Part shown: one piece after another, positions 15,281-23,808 of the stretch | Numbering within the stretch: position 1 is the stretch's first letter | Layout of the letters: the number at the start of each line of letters is the position of its first letter | DNA from: DASVXQ01 sp046727955 | GTDB lineage: Bacteria; Actinomycetota; CALGFH01 | Assembly (NCBI GenBank): GCA_046727955.1 | Contig: JBKPDO010000396.1 | Location: 1 to 38,382, forward strand | Direction of reading: 5' to 3' | DNA length: 38,382 bases | Notes under the pieces: generated by a model | Told to the model about the DNA's origin: nothing | Databases searched by the model: none | What the model saw: only the letters and a program-made list of their open reading frames with translations | Made by a program: the position numbers and the translations under genes

Positions 15281-16600
15281 TCAGCTTGGCATGTGCCCGG
15301 TCGAGCCTGGAGCGGCGTTCGGAGGAGGCGCCGTGGGCGTGGTCGTCGCCGGCTGTCCGAGCGCGCTACCCTGCAGCCACTGCTTCCACGGCGCCTGCCA
15401 ATAGCCGTAGCCGTTGTTCCATTCCAGCTCGCGGTCGGTGCCGGTCACGGTGACGATGTCGCCGCGCTGCGAGATGCCGTAGAACCAGGCCGCGAACTCA
15501 GGGGACGCGTTGACGCAGCCGTGGCTCACGTTCAGGCTGCCCTGCGCCCACACCGACCACGGCGCCGAGTGGACGTACTCGCCGCTGTTGGAGATCTGCA
15601 CCGCGTCGAAGACGGTCAGCTTGTAGTACCGGGGGTCCTCGGGGTCGGTGACGCCCATCCACGCGGAGGTCATGACCACCGGGCTGGCCTTGCGCATCAC
15701 CGCGTGCACGCCGTTGGTCGTGGTGAACATCCAGGCGCCGCCCCGGCCCGCGCTGATGCCGACGTCGCGCACCCGCTTGCCGTTGCGGTTCACGATCATG
15801 CGGTGGGTCTTGGTGTCGACCACGCTGACGTTGGCGTCGCCGACGCGGAAACGCACCGTGGAGTCCTCTGTGCCGTAGACGTCCTTGGCGGCCCGCACCC
15901 CCGCCAGGTGCGCGACGAGGCTGACCTGCTGGTGCGGCTGCCAGTAGCGCCTGGTGCGGAAGATGACCTGCTGGTCGCTCATCCACCGCCAGGCGCCCTG
16001 GACGGGTCGGGCCGACCGCACCTCGAGGGCACGCTCGACCCATTCCTTGTTGAGCACCGGCCGGTCGAAGTCGACGATGATCGGCATGCCGACGCCCACC
16101 GTCTCGCCGGGGCTTGGCGTCACGTCGCTGATGGCGATCGTCTGCGAAGGCTGCAGGGTGGTGAACGTGCTAGAGGCCGTCGCAGTGCTGCCGTTGCGGC
16201 CGATGGCGGTCGCGCGCACCACATACGACCTGTCCGGCAGCAGCGTCCACCGCGTCCGCCAGCTGGTGCCGTCCGGCGACAGCAGACCAGGAACCCTGTC
16301 CCCCGTGTTCGGCGACACCAGGACGTCGCCGAGCGTGCCGTTGGCCACCTTCACCACGACACCGAGGTCGGTCCGCACGCCGGCGGCGCCGTCCCGCGGG
16401 GTGATGGTCAGCCGCGCGGCGCCCGCATCGCCCCGCCCCGGCGCCGCGATCCCAGCGTGACCAGGTGCGCCGGGGCCCGCCTCGGCCTCGGACGACTCCC
16501 GCGACCCGACCGCTGTCCCCGACGCCGTGAGCAGCAACGCCGTCCCGATCAGCGCGACTACTCTCACGGCCAGGCCCAGTTGCCTTGTGCCCAAGCTCAC
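15281..16600 (-). CDS. Secreted L,D-transpeptidase with Ig-like domains
   Basis: 439 residues from a GTG at 16600; a longer frame to 16732 adds a segment with no signal features. The start places a signal/anchor helix at once (RVVALIGTALLLTASGTAVG). The middle holds Ig-like beta domains (TITPRDGAAGVRTDLGVVVKVANGTL, TPSPGETVGVGMPIIVDFDRPV), as in the mycobacterial LdtMt enzymes. The C-terminal YkuD domain has the catalytic SHGCVNASPEF motif about 80 residues from the end. It makes or edits 3-3 cross-links in peptidoglycan and should act outside the membrane, probably as a lipid- or helix-anchored enzyme. A Pro/Thr-rich tail follows the domain. The long region upstream (to 17084) carries strong hairpins. 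Confidence 0.92.
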   Translation of the reverse strand: MSLGTRQLGLAVRVVALIGTALLLTASGTAVGSRESSEAEAGPGAPGHAGIAAPGRGDAGAARLTITPRDGAAGVRTDLGVVVKVANGTLGDVLVSPNTGDRVPGLLSPDGTSWRTRWTLLPDRSYVVRATAIGRNGSTATASSTFTTLQPSQTIAISDVTPSPGETVGVGMPIIVDFDRPVLNKEWVERALEVRSARPVQGAWRWMSDQQVIFRTRRYWQPHQQVSLVAHLAGVRAAKDVYGTEDSTVRFRVGDANVSVVDTKTHRMIVNRNGKRVRDVGISAGRGGAWMFTTTNGVHAVMRKASPVVMTSAWMGVTDPEDPRYYKLTVFDAVQISNSGEYVHSAPWSVWAQGSLNVSHGCVNASPEFAAWFYGISQRGDIVTVTGTDRELEWNNGYGYWQAPWKQWLQGSALGQPATTTPTAPPPNAAPGSTGHMPS

Positions 16601-17084
16601 CCCCAATCCTGGAGCTCCACCGCGCCCCACCGCGGAGCCCTCCCTGTCCCCAGGTCCCCGTCCCGTCCCGAGGTCATGTGATCCTAACGCCCATAGGGAC
16701 AGAGCGATTTCATGGTTTCCGAATCGCAACAACCCGCGTGCGCGGGTGTCGTTGCTCTGGTTGGCCTGCCCGGCTCGACTTCCTGACCAGCGAGCCGGTA
16801 CCTACCGTGGCGCCGGTCAGGCGACGGGGTGAGGGCCGCCGTCGCCTGCACGGCGCCCGCGCCGTAGCGCTGGTCGATAGCTTTTCGTGCCCGGTTCCCG
16901 GCTATCGGTCCCAGGCTCGCCGGGCTTTCAGGGGAGGGTGTCGGAGGCAGGCGGCACGCGCGCGTCGTGGCCTCGCCGCTGGCGTCAGTAGGCCTGGCGA
17001 CGACCGGTCGGGCGACCGCCTCGGTCGTGGCGGCCGCCAGGATACCCGGACATGCGAGCGTTTCGAGGGCCGCCGGGACGACGA
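16601..17084. other. 484-base gene-free region with tandem hairpins
   Basis: No convincing gene is present on either strand. One hairpin pairs CAGGCGACGG (16818-16827) with CCGTCGCCTG (16839-16848) and is extended by GGCGCCG (16809-16815) with CGGCGCC (16851-16857) across a small internal loop. A second pairs CGATAGC (16875-16881) with GCTATCG (16901-16907). Both are 200-300 bases upstream of the L,D-transpeptidase start, where a 5' leader could lie. In actinobacteria some cell-wall hydrolase genes carry c-di-AMP (ydaO) riboswitches, but the conserved ydaO sequence blocks are not recognisable here. The remaining 180 bases to 17084 show nothing I can name. Confidence 0.45.
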
Positions 17085-18476
17085 CTAAGCGGTGGTCTGG
17101 GTCAGCAGCACGTCGATCAGCAGGGCGGCGGTCCAGCTGAAATTGTCGCTGCCGTAGCCCTGGCCGCCGAACGGGTCGAAGTACTCGCGGAAGCCCGAGC
17201 GCTCGACCAGCCGGATGACGCTGCCCTCGATCTCGGCGGCCAGCCCGGCCTCACCGTGCTGCCGCAGCCCGCGCCACACCAGCCAGTCGGTGTTGACCCA
17301 AACCGGGCCGCGCCAGTAGCGGCGTGGGTCGAAGCCGGCGCCGCGCAGGTCGTAGCTGGGGATCAGGTAGTGCTCGACATCGCCAGGCGGGTCGAAGTGC
17401 GGCGACCGCAGCTCCTCGACGATCGCGCTGACTATCGCCCCGGCCGGGTCGGGATCCAGCAGCGGGATGGCGATATCAATCGATTGCTTGAGGATGCGGT
17501 GCTCGGTGCGCAGGTCGTAGGCGGAGTAGCGGCGCGCCTGCGGGTCCCACAGGCGCTCGCGGATGCCCCGGCGGATGTGGTCGGCCGCCTGCGCGTGCGG
17601 GGCCGGGTTGGCGCCGACGAGACCCGCGATCTCGGCGAGCGCCAGCTCCGACCACAGGTAGACGGCGTTGAACAGGGGTGGCTGGATGAGGAACAGCCGC
17701 TGCTCGATCAGGTACCGGTCGTCGTAGTCGTGCTCGCGGAAGGTGACCGACAGGTACACATAGTGGTCGTAGGCCGCGTCGGTGGGGCGGTCGGCGGCGT
17801 CGGCGTGCCGCACGTCGTAGCGCTGGTAGGGCGGCAGCGCGCCCGGCGGGATCTCGAGGTGGTCCAGTTCGCGGTCCCACAGAGGCGAGTTGTCCTGGCC
17901 CGATTCCCAAGGGTGAATGATCGCGACCAGCCCGCGCCCGTCCGGGTCCCGCCACCGGGCCAGGTGGGCGTGCTGCGCCGCCAGCTTCGGGTACAGCCGC
18001 CCGAGGAACGCCAGCGCCTCGCTGCGGTCGGTCGCGTGGCGCCAGATCTCCAGCGCGGCCCGGGCGTGCAGCGGCGGCTGAGTGATGCCAGAGGTCGCCA
18101 CGCCCCGCGGCGCGGCGGGGTTGCGCTCGGCCTGCCAGAAGCCCGGTCCGGGGAAATAGGCGTCGTCCGGCACCGCCGGGTCGAATTTGATGTGGGGCAG
18201 CATGCCGGTCGCCCACTGCGCCTGGAACATCGACTCGAGCTCTTGCTGGGCGCGCTCCTGCTCGACCCAGCTGCGGCCGATGGCGATGAAGGCGGCGTCC
18301 CAGCTCCACTGGTGCGGGTACAGCGAGCGCGACGGCACGGTGGAGTGGCCGCGCCAGTTGGCGTCCAGCACCGCCCGTGCCTGCCTGACCAGCTCGTCAC
18401 GCTCGCGCGTGGACAGGTCCATGCGCCGGTGCTGATGCTGATACGGCGGTGCCTGCCCGGCGGCCGGCTGCTCCAT
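17085..18476 (-). CDS. GH63-like (glucosylglycerate/mannosylglycerate hydrolase type) glycoside hydrolase
   Basis: 463 residues from the ATG at 18476, with GGGAGGACGAGC upstream. It is an (alpha/alpha)6 barrel of the MGH1-like group. Early motif YPHQWSWDAAFIAIG; middle HPWESGQDNSPLWD, with the Asp likely to be a catalytic acid; end RYWRGPVWVNTDWLVWRGL and the acidic FREYFDPFGGQGYGSDNFSWTAAL, where the catalytic base is expected. Characterised relatives in actinobacteria hydrolyse mannosylglycerate or glucosylglycerate, compatible solutes accumulated under nitrogen or salt stress. No signal peptide, so it acts in the cytosol. The gene is divergent from a PadR regulator with 149 bases between. 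The precise substrate is unproven. Confidence 0.82.
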   Translation of the reverse strand: MEQPAAGQAPPYQHQHRRMDLSTRERDELVRQARAVLDANWRGHSTVPSRSLYPHQWSWDAAFIAIGRSWVEQERAQQELESMFQAQWATGMLPHIKFDPAVPDDAYFPGPGFWQAERNPAAPRGVATSGITQPPLHARAALEIWRHATDRSEALAFLGRLYPKLAAQHAHLARWRDPDGRGLVAIIHPWESGQDNSPLWDRELDHLEIPPGALPPYQRYDVRHADAADRPTDAAYDHYVYLSVTFREHDYDDRYLIEQRLFLIQPPLFNAVYLWSELALAEIAGLVGANPAPHAQAADHIRRGIRERLWDPQARRYSAYDLRTEHRILKQSIDIAIPLLDPDPAGAIVSAIVEELRSPHFDPPGDVEHYLIPSYDLRGAGFDPRRYWRGPVWVNTDWLVWRGLRQHGEAGLAAEIEGSVIRLVERSGFREYFDPFGGQGYGSDNFSWTAALLIDVLLTQTTA

Positions 18477-18586
18477 GCTCGTCCTCCCTGATCGGTGGCC
18501 CGCGTCAAGCAAGTATGCGCCGCCCGTGCGCCGCCGCGGATCGAGTTGAGCAGGTCGTCGCGCCGGCACCAGCGATAAGTTCGAGG

Positions 18587-18623
18587 TTGCGCTAGGCATA
18601 CTCAGTATGCATATACTCAGTAG
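18587..18623 (+). promoter_or_regulatory. Leaderless promoter and twin PadR operator
   Basis: GCATACTCAGTATGC (18596-18610) is a perfect 7+1+7 palindrome. Its ATACTCAGTA core is repeated at 18613-18622. A -10-like TATACT at 18612-18617 is nine bases before the ATG at 18626, and a TTGCGC at 18587-18592 is a possible -35. No ribosome binding site precedes the ATG, so the transcript is probably leaderless. The palindromes overlap the promoter, the place for autorepression by the PadR protein. Confidence 0.65.
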
Positions 18624-18625
18624 CT

Positions 18626-19201
18626 ATGAGCGTCAAGCATGGTCTTCTCGCGCTCCTCGAGCGCGGTCCCATGTACGGCTACCAGCTGCGGGTCGCTTTC
18701 GAGGAGTCCACCGGCGGCACCTGGCCACTGAACGTCGGGCAGGTCTACACCACCCTGTCGCGCCTGGAGCGCGACGGCCTGGTCCGCCCGCTCCCGAAAG
18801 CCGAAGAAGGGCAGCGGCCCTACCAGATCACCGACGCCGGCCGGGCCGAGCTGGCGGCGTGGTTCGCCACCCCGGTCAGCCGCACCGACCGGCCCCGTGA
18901 CGAGCTGGCCATCAAGCTCGCGCTGGCGCTGACCACGCCGGGCGTCGACGTCCGGGCGGTAGTGCAGGCCCAGCGCAGCGCTACCATGCGCACGCTGCAG
19001 GAGTACACCCGGCTGAAGGCGCGTGCCGAGGCACCCGCCGACCTGGCCTGGGTCCTGCTGCTGGACGCCATGCTGTTCCAGGCCGAGGCCGAGGTGCGCT
19101 GGCTCGACCACTGTGAAGCCAGCCTGGCCCGATGCACCCCACCACCGGTCAGCTCCTCGGCGCGGCCGGTCGCTGAGGTCGAGCAGGAGATCCCGAGATG
19201 A
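18626..19201 (+). CDS. PadR family transcriptional regulator
   Basis: 191 residues. The winged helix is at the N-terminus (KHGLLALLERGPMYGYQLRVAFEE, then VGQVYTTLSRLERDGLVRP), followed by a C-terminal helical dimerisation domain (ELAIKLALALTTPGVDVRAVVQAQRSATMRTLQEYTRLK). This is the longer PadR-s2-like form with a C-terminal coiled coil. Its stop overlaps the start of the ABC ATPase gene (ATGA at 19198-19201), so it is the first gene of a PadR-ATPase-permease operon. It should repress that operon until an effector, often a lipophilic or antimicrobial compound, is present. The start lacks a ribosome binding site. Confidence 0.92.
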   Translation: MSVKHGLLALLERGPMYGYQLRVAFEESTGGTWPLNVGQVYTTLSRLERDGLVRPLPKAEEGQRPYQITDAGRAELAAWFATPVSRTDRPRDELAIKLALALTTPGVDVRAVVQAQRSATMRTLQEYTRLKARAEAPADLAWVLLLDAMLFQAEAEVRWLDHCEASLARCTPPPVSSSARPVAEVEQEIPR

Positions 19202-19923
19202 CGATCCTCGAGTTGCGCGGCGTGCACCGGGTCCACGGCACCGGCCCCACCGCCGTGCACGCCCTGCGCGGTGTGACGCTGACGGTGGAGGAGGGCGAGC
19301 TGGTCGCGGTAATGGGACCGTCCGGCTCGGGCAAATCCACTCTGCTCAACCTGGCCGGCGGGCTGGACCGCCCCAGCCAGGGCGAGGTCGTGGTGGACGG
19401 CACGGTGCTGGGCAGCTGCGGCCGCCGGGCGCTGGCCGTGCTGCGCCGCCGCCGTGTCGGCTACGTCTTCCAGGACCTGAATCTGCTGCCCAGCCTCACG
19501 GCCGCCGAGAACGTCGCGCTGCCGCTTGAGCTGGACGCGGTCGCGGTCCGCCAGGCCTGGCGCGTCGCGGCGGCGGCGCTGTCCACGGTGGACCTGGACG
19601 GCTACGGGCCGCGCTTTCCCGACGAGCTGTCCGGCGGCCAGCAGCAGCGGGTGGCGATCGCCCGTGCGCTGGTCGGACAGCGCCGCCTGCTGCTGGCCGA
19701 CGAGCCGACCGGCGCGCTGGACTCGCAGACCGGCGAGGCGGTGCTGCGGGTGCTGCGGTCCAAGGTGGACGGCGGGGCGGCCGGGGTGCTGGTCACCCAC
19801 GAGGCGCGGCACGCGGCCTGGGCCGACCGGGTGGTGTTCCTGCGCGACGGGCGCATCGTCGACACCTCCGGCCCGCTGGACCAGCCCGAGGGGTTGCTGA
19901 CCACCCCGGGCGGTGGCCGGTGA
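19198..19923 (+). CDS. ABC transporter ATPase, MacB/LolD type
   Basis: 241 residues. Walker A is GPSGSGKSTLLNLAGGLD (about 40-57), the Q-loop YVFQDLNLLPSLTAAEN, the signature LSGGQQQRVAIARAL, Walker B LLLADEPTGALDSQTG, and the switch His is in VLVTHEARHA. This short form partners with FtsX-like permeases that move substrates by mechanotransmission or export. It overlaps the regulator upstream (ATGA) and the permease downstream (GTGA at 19920-19923), so all three are translationally coupled. The usual substrates of such PadR-controlled pairs are antimicrobial peptides or lipids; none can be read from the sequence. Confidence 0.93.
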   Translation: MTILELRGVHRVHGTGPTAVHALRGVTLTVEEGELVAVMGPSGSGKSTLLNLAGGLDRPSQGEVVVDGTVLGSCGRRALAVLRRRRVGYVFQDLNLLPSLTAAENVALPLELDAVAVRQAWRVAAAALSTVDLDGYGPRFPDELSGGQQQRVAIARALVGQRRLLLADEPTGALDSQTGEAVLRVLRSKVDGGAAGVLVTHEARHAAWADRVVFLRDGRIVDTSGPLDQPEGLLTTPGGGR

Positions 19924-22664
19924 GGGGCTGGCTGAGCGGCTGGCGCACGGCCCTGCGGGTGGCGCGCCGCGAGGCGCGCCGTGCCAAGGGCCGCTCGGCG
20001 CTGGTCCTGGCGATGATCGCGCTGCCGGTGGCGGCCCTGGGGTTCGCCGCGGTGTACCACGACACCTTCACGCTGACCCCGGCCGAGCGGGCCGAGCGGC
20101 TGATGGGCACGGCGCAGGCCGTGGTCACCTGGCCGCAGGACGGACCGGTCCACCAGGACCCGGCCGGCCTGGACGCCTTCCCCTCCGGCGCTCCTGGGCC
20201 GCCGGCCGGGCCGGCCGCCCCGCCCAGCGTGAAACGGCTGCTGGCGTTGCTGCCGCCCGGCACGAGCGCCATCGGAGACTTGACGGGCCGGCTGAGCGTG
20301 CGCACGGTGGCGGGGACCGGGAACCTCGGCGCCCGGATGCTCGACTACGCCGATCCGCTGGCGCGCGGTATCCTCCGCCCACTGTCGGGCCGCGCTCCCG
20401 CGAGGGCGGACGAGGTCGCCCTGACCCCGGCCGCGGCCCGCCGCACCGGCAGCGCAGTGGGTGGCGCTGTGCGCCTGGCCGACGGCAGCCGCTCCTTCCG
20501 CGTCGTCGGCATCGTCGAGGACCCGGCAAACCTCGAGGCGGTGACGATCGTCGTGCGTCCCGGCGCCCTGCCGGCGGCAGCGCTGTCGGCCGGGCCGCAG
20601 TCGGACGCCCGCCAGGACCTGAAGTGGCTGGTGGCCACCCCGGGACCGCTGACCTGGACGCAGGTCAGGCAGCTCAACACGCACGGGCTGGTGGCGGTGT
20701 CCCGGTACGTGCTCGCGCACCCGCCGAGCCGGGCCGAGCGGTATCCCGAGTTCGCCGGGGGGAGCAGCTTCGCGCCTGGCGTCCCCGGGCTCGTCGGTGG
20801 CCTGGGAATGCTGGAGGTCGTCCTGCTGGCCGGGCCGGCGTTCGCGGTGGGCGCCCGCCGCCGCCAGCGCGACCTGGCGCTGGTCGCCGCGGCCGGTGGC
20901 ACCCCGTCGCATCTGCGCCGGATCGTGCTGGCCGACGGCGTCGTGCTCGGCGCGGCCGCCGCGGCCGGCGGTGTCGCGCTGGGCATCGCGGCCGCGGCGG
21001 TCGCCCGCCCGCTGCTCGAGGAGCACCTCGCCCAGGCCCGCTCCGGCGGCTTCCGGGTGTTTCCCATGGCGCTGGGCGGCCTGGCCGGACTGGCCCTGGT
21101 GACCGGGACGCTGGCCGCGCTGGTGCCCGCCTGGGCCGCCTCCCGACAGGAGGTGGTAACCGCGCTGGCCGGGCGGCGCGGGATCACCCGCTCGCGGCGG
21201 CGTTGGATCGCCCTCGGTGCGGTGCTGGCGGCGGCCGGCGCTGGCCTCTCGGCCATCGGCGCCTGGCGTACCGAGGCGACGATCATCCTCGCCGGGCTGG
21301 TCGCCGGCGAGGCGGGACTGGCGCTGTGCACGCCCGCCTTCGCCGGGCTGGTGGCCGGGCTCGGTCGCCGGCTGCCGCTGGCGCCGCGAATCGCGCTGCG
21401 GGACACCGCCCGCAACCGCGCCGCCGCGGCGCCGGCGATCTCGGCCGTGATGGCCGCGGTCGTGGCCAGCCTCGCGGTCGGCGTCGTGCTGAGCGCGAGC
21501 ACCCAGCGCACCAGGAACGACTACCGGTCACTCACCCGGCCCGGGGACGTGGTCCTGGACCACATGGGCAAATCGGGCCAAGGGCGGCCGCTGCCACCGC
21601 GAGCGGTCGCCACCCTGCGCAGCGTGATGCCGGTCGAGCAGGTCTACCGGATCGGCCTGCCGTCGTGTGGGCCCGGGGAGTGTTCCATCACTCCGCAGGC
21701 GCCGGCGGCGCGCAAGTGCCCGTACTCGCCCGAGGTCCTGCGGCGCGACCCGACCGCGGTCGAGCAGCGAGCCGCCCGGCGCGACCCCCGCTGCGACGGC
21801 CTCGGCGGCTTGTACCGCTACTTCGAGTACGCCTTTAGCGACAACTTCACCGTCGTCGTCGACGGCAGGGCGGTCGGCGCGCTCACCAGCATTCCGGCCG
21901 AGGACGCCGCCCGAGCCGCCGCCGCCCTGCGCGCCGGCAAGGTGGTCGTGGACCACCCCCGCTACTTGGACGACGGCCAGGTCACGCTGAGGATCGCGGC
22001 GGTCAACTTCGCGCCGGACGCCGGCAAGAAGGAGACGACGTGGACGGTGACAGCTCCAGGGTTCGCCTTGCCGCACCGCCCGAGCGCGCCGGTTGTCATG
22101 ATGACCAGGCAGACCGCGCGCTCGCTGGGGCTGCGCTCGGTGACGTCGATCGCGCTGGCGACCACTGACCGCATGCCCACGGTCGTGGAGGAGGACCGGC
22201 TCCAGGCCGCGTTCCCCAAGGTGGACGTCTACGTCGAGCGGGGCCCGAAGTCGCGCTCGGACACCCGATCGCTGCTGCTGCTGGCCATCGTGGCCGGCGT
22301 GATCGCGCTGAGCGCCGCCGCGATCGCCACCGGGCTCGCCGCCGCCGACCGCCGCGCCGACCTCGCCACGCTGGCCGCGGTCGGGGCGTCCCCGCGGGTG
22401 CGCCGCGGGCTGTCGTTGAGCCAGTCGGGCGTGATCGCAGGCCTGGGCTCATTGCTTGGCGCGGTCGCCGGGCTGGGCGGGTCCGTGGCCGTGCTGCTCG
22501 CCTTCAACCGGGGCAACGCCGACCTCTGGCCGGCCCCCACGCCGTACCCGATCGCGGTGCCCTGGCTCAACGTCGGCATCGCGCTGCTCGTCGTACCGGT
22601 GGTCGCCATGCTCGGCGCCGGCCTGCTCACCCGCTCCCGCCTGCCGATCGAGCGCCGCCTGTAG
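19920..22664 (+). CDS. FtsX-like ABC permease
   Basis: 914 residues, the long duplicated type of MacB/FtsX permease with two FtsX modules. A membrane helix near residues 25-45 (SALVLAMIALPVAALGFAAVYHDTF) is followed by a large extracellular domain. Membrane helices cluster near residues 290-500 (including GLGMLEVVLLAGPAFAVGARRR and LALVAAAGGTPSHLRRIVLADG). A second extracellular domain has several Cys residues (SCGPGECSITPQAPAARKC), possibly disulfides. Three C-terminal helices follow, from LLLLAIVAGVIALSAAAI. The starting GTG overlaps the ATPase stop. It would form the membrane part of the exporter or mechanotransducer under PadR control. Confidence 0.9.
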   Translation: MRGWLSGWRTALRVARREARRAKGRSALVLAMIALPVAALGFAAVYHDTFTLTPAERAERLMGTAQAVVTWPQDGPVHQDPAGLDAFPSGAPGPPAGPAAPPSVKRLLALLPPGTSAIGDLTGRLSVRTVAGTGNLGARMLDYADPLARGILRPLSGRAPARADEVALTPAAARRTGSAVGGAVRLADGSRSFRVVGIVEDPANLEAVTIVVRPGALPAAALSAGPQSDARQDLKWLVATPGPLTWTQVRQLNTHGLVAVSRYVLAHPPSRAERYPEFAGGSSFAPGVPGLVGGLGMLEVVLLAGPAFAVGARRRQRDLALVAAAGGTPSHLRRIVLADGVVLGAAAAAGGVALGIAAAAVARPLLEEHLAQARSGGFRVFPMALGGLAGLALVTGTLAALVPAWAASRQEVVTALAGRRGITRSRRRWIALGAVLAAAGAGLSAIGAWRTEATIILAGLVAGEAGLALCTPAFAGLVAGLGRRLPLAPRIALRDTARNRAAAAPAISAVMAAVVASLAVGVVLSASTQRTRNDYRSLTRPGDVVLDHMGKSGQGRPLPPRAVATLRSVMPVEQVYRIGLPSCGPGECSITPQAPAARKCPYSPEVLRRDPTAVEQRAARRDPRCDGLGGLYRYFEYAFSDNFTVVVDGRAVGALTSIPAEDAARAAAALRAGKVVVDHPRYLDDGQVTLRIAAVNFAPDAGKKETTWTVTAPGFALPHRPSAPVVMMTRQTARSLGLRSVTSIALATTDRMPTVVEEDRLQAAFPKVDVYVERGPKSRSDTRSLLLLAIVAGVIALSAAAIATGLAAADRRADLATLAAVGASPRVRRGLSLSQSGVIAGLGSLLGAVAGLGGSVAVLLAFNRGNADLWPAPTPYPIAVPWLNVGIALLVVPVVAMLGAGLLTRSRLPIERRL

Positions 22665-22697
22665 CGCAGCCGCCCAGGACCTTCCACTCAGACCGAC

Positions 22698-22741
22698 GCT
22701 GGCCTGTCGCTGGCCTGTCGCTAGCCTGTCGCTGGCCTGTC
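22698..22741. repeat. Four 11-base tandem repeats
   Basis: GCTGGCCTGTC occurs four times in a row (22698, 22709, 22720, 22731), the third with one change (GCTAGCCTGTC). It lies 33 bases after the FtsX-like permease stop and before the VOC gene at 22811. No role is evident; it may be a slippage product or part of a termination region. Confidence 0.85.
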
Positions 22742-22810
22742 CGAAACCTTCAAGACACGGCGGGCTGCGCGGCCTACCGTGGGCGGTATGGACAATGGAA
22801 GGAGAGCAGG

Positions 22811-23239
22811 ATGCAACAGCGTGTGAGCCTGATCACCCTTGGGGTCGCCGACGTGCCGCGCGCCCGGGCCTTTTACGAGGCGCTGGGATGGCACATGGAC
22901 TGGGGCCTGGACGACGACACCGACCAGGTCGCGTTCTTCCAGGTGGGCGGCATGATCGTCGGGCTGTGGGATCGTGCCAAGCTGGCCACCGACAGCGGGG
23001 TGGAGAACTCCCCGGGCTGGGGCGGGGTCACGCTCGGCTACAACGTGGGCTCTCCTGAGGAGGTGGACCGGGTGATCCAAGAGGCGCGAGTCGCCGGCGC
23101 CACGGTGCCGCGCGAGCCGGGCAAGACCTTCTGGGGCGGCTACTCCGGGGTCTTCGTCGACCCCAACGGTCACCCCTGGGAGGTGGCGCACAACCCGAGC
23201 TGGACTGTCCACGAGGACGGCCGCACCACGCTCGCCTGA
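22811..23239 (+). CDS. VOC family protein (glyoxalase fold)
   Basis: 142 residues, with AAGGAGAGCAGG before the ATG. VSLITLGVADVPRARAFYEALGWHMDW opens the first unit and VTLGYNVGSPEEVDRVIQEARVAGATVPREP the second. The ending GGYSGVFVDPNGHPWEVAHNPSW is the typical close of this VOC subgroup, often annotated as a glyoxalase or bleomycin-resistance protein. The reaction is unknown. It is transcribed alone, 146 bases after the ABC permease and on the same strand. It differs clearly from the other VOC protein at 14733, so it is not a recent duplicate. Confidence 0.88.
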   Translation: MQQRVSLITLGVADVPRARAFYEALGWHMDWGLDDDTDQVAFFQVGGMIVGLWDRAKLATDSGVENSPGWGGVTLGYNVGSPEEVDRVIQEARVAGATVPREPGKTFWGGYSGVFVDPNGHPWEVAHNPSWTVHEDGRTTLA

Positions 23240-23362
23240 GCGACCCATCTGCGGTCCTGTGGGCGAATTGGTCGAACGGACCTCATGCGCCTCAGGGGAC
23301 CTATGACGCCGCGGCAGGGTGCGTCCCCGAGCTGCGCCGGGGCGCCCTCGGTGAGGTTTGCG

Positions 23363-23695
23363 TCAGTCGCGCTCCACCACCTCGAGGTGGCGCACGCGGA
23401 GGTGGTCGATGTCGAGCTCGCCAAGGTGCAGCCGGCGGATGGCGGCATGGCGGATGACCAGCCGGCCAATCGCCACGGTGCCGAGCGCCAAGGCGGCGCA
23501 GGCGCCGGCGAGCAGGGCGGCGAAGCCCAGGGCGGAGGCACCCGTAGCCGCGGCGCCGCTGGCGGCGGCACCGGTGGCACTTGCCCCGACAGTGGTGGCG
23601 GCTGGAGTGGGCTGGCTGCCCTGGGAGGGGGTCTCGGGCTGGGAGGGGGTCTCGGGCTGGGAGGGGGTCTCGGGCTGGGAGGGGGTCTCGGCCAC
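23363..23695 (-). CDS. Small membrane protein with PSQPET repeats
   Basis: 110 residues from a GTG at 23695; AAAGGAG on the minus strand (about 23702-23708) is a proper ribosome binding site. The N-terminus is four copies of a six-residue ETPSQP unit encoded by an 18-base tandem repeat. An Ala/Thr-rich part with one hydrophobic helix follows (ALGFAALLAGACAALALGTVAIG). The end has a strongly patterned segment (IRRLHLGELDIDHLRVRHLEVVE) in which hydrophobic and charged residues alternate in a way that suggests short stacked beta strands. I do not recognise a family. The repeat-rich tail probably lies on the opposite side of the membrane from the Arg/His-rich end. Confidence 0.65.
   Translation of the reverse strand: MAETPSQPETPSQPETPSQPETPSQGSQPTPAATTVGASATGAAASGAAATGASALGFAALLAGACAALALGTVAIGRLVIRHAAIRRLHLGELDIDHLRVRHLEVVERD
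23621..23692. repeat. Four 18-base tandem repeats in the small membrane protein gene
   Basis: CTGGGAGGGGGTCTCGGG is repeated at 23621, 23639, 23657 and 23675, the last with one difference at its end. The 18-base period keeps the frame, so copy-number change alters only the length of the ETPSQP tail. Confidence 0.9.
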
Positions 23696-23808
23696 GGTCG
23701 GCTCCTTTCTAGCGATCTCCTGGCGGGCGTGCGGCCGGGTCAGGTCCGGCGCACCAACCAGATGACCACGGCAACCGTCATGCTGTCGACGTCATGGTGC
23801 AAGACCAG

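Noticed and set aside
16809..16907. A c-di-AMP (ydaO) or other known riboswitch
   Set aside because: The hairpins are strong, but the conserved sequence blocks of ydaO, cobalamin and c-di-GMP riboswitches are not recognisable on either strand.
17052..18491. A 479-codon plus-strand frame opposite the GH63-like hydrolase
   Set aside because: Its product is low-complexity Arg/Val/Gln-rich, has no family motifs and mirrors the real gene in the opposite strand, as high-GC antisense frames often do.
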